NCBI GenBank assembly: GCA_017627115.1
Contig: JAGAHK010000204.1
Location: forward strand, 1-7,608
Direction: 5' to 3'
DNA from: Bacillota bacterium
GTDB taxonomy: Bacteria; Bacillota; Clostridia; Lachnospirales; CAG-274
DNA length: 7,608 nt
Shown here: positions 6,765-7,608 of the stretch, piece after piece
Layout of the letters: each line of letters opens with the position of its first letter
Position numbering within the stretch: position 1 is the first letter of the stretch
The notes under the pieces: generated by a model
Seen by the model: the letters and a program-made list of their open reading frames with translations, nothing else
Databases searched by the model: none
What the model was told of the DNA's origin: nothing
Made by a program: the position numbers and the translations under genes

Positions 6765-7331
6765 TTACCTCTCTTTCATATATTTTTCTTCAAGCCGTGC
6801 AAGCAGGTTTAAATATTTCTCCTGCACACCGGCTTTTGTTTGTTCTTCTTCAAAAATTTTTACTCTATTATTTATATCTTCCCACAGTTCCGCAGGCAAT
6901 GTCCTTTCCGAAAGGGGATAAACGGCGTTATTTTCCTTTTCGGTGTGCATTTGCAGAAGATGTGCATAGCCCATTGCTTCGGTTATTATATCAAGTTTAA
7001 ATTCGGTCTTTGGGTTCTGTTTGTACATATTCAGCGCAGTTTCCCATGCCATAACGTGTGCGCGTCCGAGCTGGTGTTCAACAAGCATACCGTGTGTTAT
7101 CACCTGATCTGCGACTTTGCCTATCGTGTTTACCATTTCGGGGAAAAGTATTTTTTCTTCTTTTCCGTGGTGGTGAAGATTGGCATAATTGCGCACAAAA
7201 TCAATTATTTCACGGTGTTCCGTATCGTCAACTTCTTCTCCTTCAAGAATACCGCAGCAAATTTTTTGTATCACCGCAAGCATACGGTTTATGTTTTTGT
7301 GTTCCTCGACCATCAAATCAATAGAATACAT
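6765..7331 (-). CDS. Hemerythrin-like (HHE domain) diiron protein
   Basis: A soluble, helical protein of 188 residues with the ligand pattern of the HHE cation-binding family: H11 (EEHKNI), H53-H55 with E58/E59 ([13 protein letters not shown]), H80 and H86 (HGMLVEH), and H129 with E133 ([11 protein letters not shown]). Such domains hold a non-haem diiron centre that binds O2 or NO; relatives such as YtfE/RIC repair Fe-S clusters after nitrosative stress. The C-terminal ~40 residues are charged and helical ([13 protein letters not shown]...). AGGTGA lies 5 bases before the ATG at 7331 and overlaps the stop of the gene upstream, and hcp follows after 5 bases, so translation is probably coupled. 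Placement before hcp suggests a role in NO or oxygen defence, perhaps protecting or supplying the Hcp clusters. The exact substrate is not readable from sequence. Confidence 0.9.
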   Translation of the reverse strand: MYSIDLMVEEHKNINRMLAVIQKICCGILEGEEVDDTEHREIIDFVRNYANLHHHGKEEKILFPEMVNTIGKVADQVITHGMLVEHQLGRAHVMAWETALNMYKQNPKTEFKLDIITEAMGYAHLLQMHTEKENNAVYPLSERTLPAELWEDINNRVKIFEEEQTKAGVQEKYLNLLARLEEKYMKER

Positions 7332-7335
7332 ATTT

Positions 7336-7608
7336 TCACCTGCCTATTCTGTAATGTTTCGGCGAAAGTTCCGAAAATGCAAGACTGGTCTTGTCAAGCA
7401 TACCCTTGAATGCTTCCGCCCTTAATATATAGTAGTTTTCGACATTCCCGCCGACAGACTCCCAGTAAGATGAATGTACATCAATTGTTTCTTCCCACAA
7501 AACACGGTCGTTTTCCTGCTCCGTTACCTTGTTTACACCGTCACAGGGCATACCGTTCACAAAGCTGTCGTTGTAAATTCTGTAAGCATCAGCGGGGCTT
7601 GCATTTTC
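7336..7608 (-). CDS. Unrecognised protein, C-terminal part, first visible gene of the hcp operon
   Basis: The frame is open to the right edge, beginning ENASPADAYRIYNDSF, so the GTG at 7560 is probably internal. About 90 residues are visible, ending SPKHYRIGR. I do not recognise the family. It is acidic, rich in Trp/Tyr/His (VLWEETIDVHSSYWESVGGN) and has one cysteine (MPCDG). It has no signal peptide in the visible part, no membrane segment and no Cys cluster. The stop lies 4 bases before the hemerythrin-like start and overlaps that gene's ribosome binding site, so it is clearly cotranscribed with the hemerythrin-like gene and hcp. A role in the same stress response is inferred from position only. 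Confidence 0.75.
   Translation of the reverse strand, partial: ENASPADAYRIYNDSFVNGMPCDGVNKVTEQENDRVLWEETIDVHSSYWESVGGNVENYYILRAEAFKGMLDKTSLAFSELSPKHYRIGR

Overview
The window reads as chromosomal DNA from an anaerobic, AT-leaning Bacillota bacterium, most likely a gut or rumen Clostridia (Ruminococcaceae/Oscillospiraceae-like). The reasons are clear AGGAGG-type ribosome binding sites, TTGACA/TATAAT-type promoters, U-tailed hairpin terminators, a class I hybrid cluster protein, a PL9 pectate lyase, and GGDEF proteins with the ADLNGLKxVND style common in that group. The organism call is an inference from style, not from a marker gene. The window is fully packed with genes; no gap exceeds 200 bases. 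No RNA gene, CRISPR array, insertion sequence or other mobile element was seen.

Layout, left to right. (1) The 3' part of a plus-strand diguanylate cyclase (GGDEF followed by a GAF-like domain), closed by a strong hairpin that starts inside its last codons. (2) A minus-strand MerR-family regulator with a GyrI-like effector domain, divergent from (3) a plus-strand secreted PL9 pectate lyase. The 190-base space between them carries a candidate promoter with the long 19-base spacer and imperfect dyad typical of MerR targets, so the regulator may control the lyase. (4) Two terminators, then a minus-strand sensor diguanylate cyclase (Cys-rich PAS-like region, GAF, GGDEF). It is split into two overlapping reading frames by a single-base (-1) frame change in the GAF domain; its promoter is a near-consensus TTGATA-17-TATTAT. 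(5) A minus-strand operon running in from the right edge: an unrecognised protein (C-terminal part only), a hemerythrin-like diiron protein and the hybrid cluster protein Hcp, with gaps of 4 and 5 bases and a terminator after hcp.

How it fits together. The hemerythrin-like protein and Hcp suggest a nitrosative or oxidative stress module, with Hcp handling NO or hydroxylamine and the diiron protein binding O2/NO or repairing Fe-S damage. The MerR/PL9 pair suggests effector-controlled pectin breakdown. Two diguanylate cyclases, both lacking the RxxD product-inhibition site, flank these units and may tie c-di-GMP to nutrient or redox state. That link is inference from position only. The best candidates for something new are the MerR/PL9 regulatory pair, the Cys-rich split cyclase beside the Hcp operon, and the unidentified first gene of that operon.
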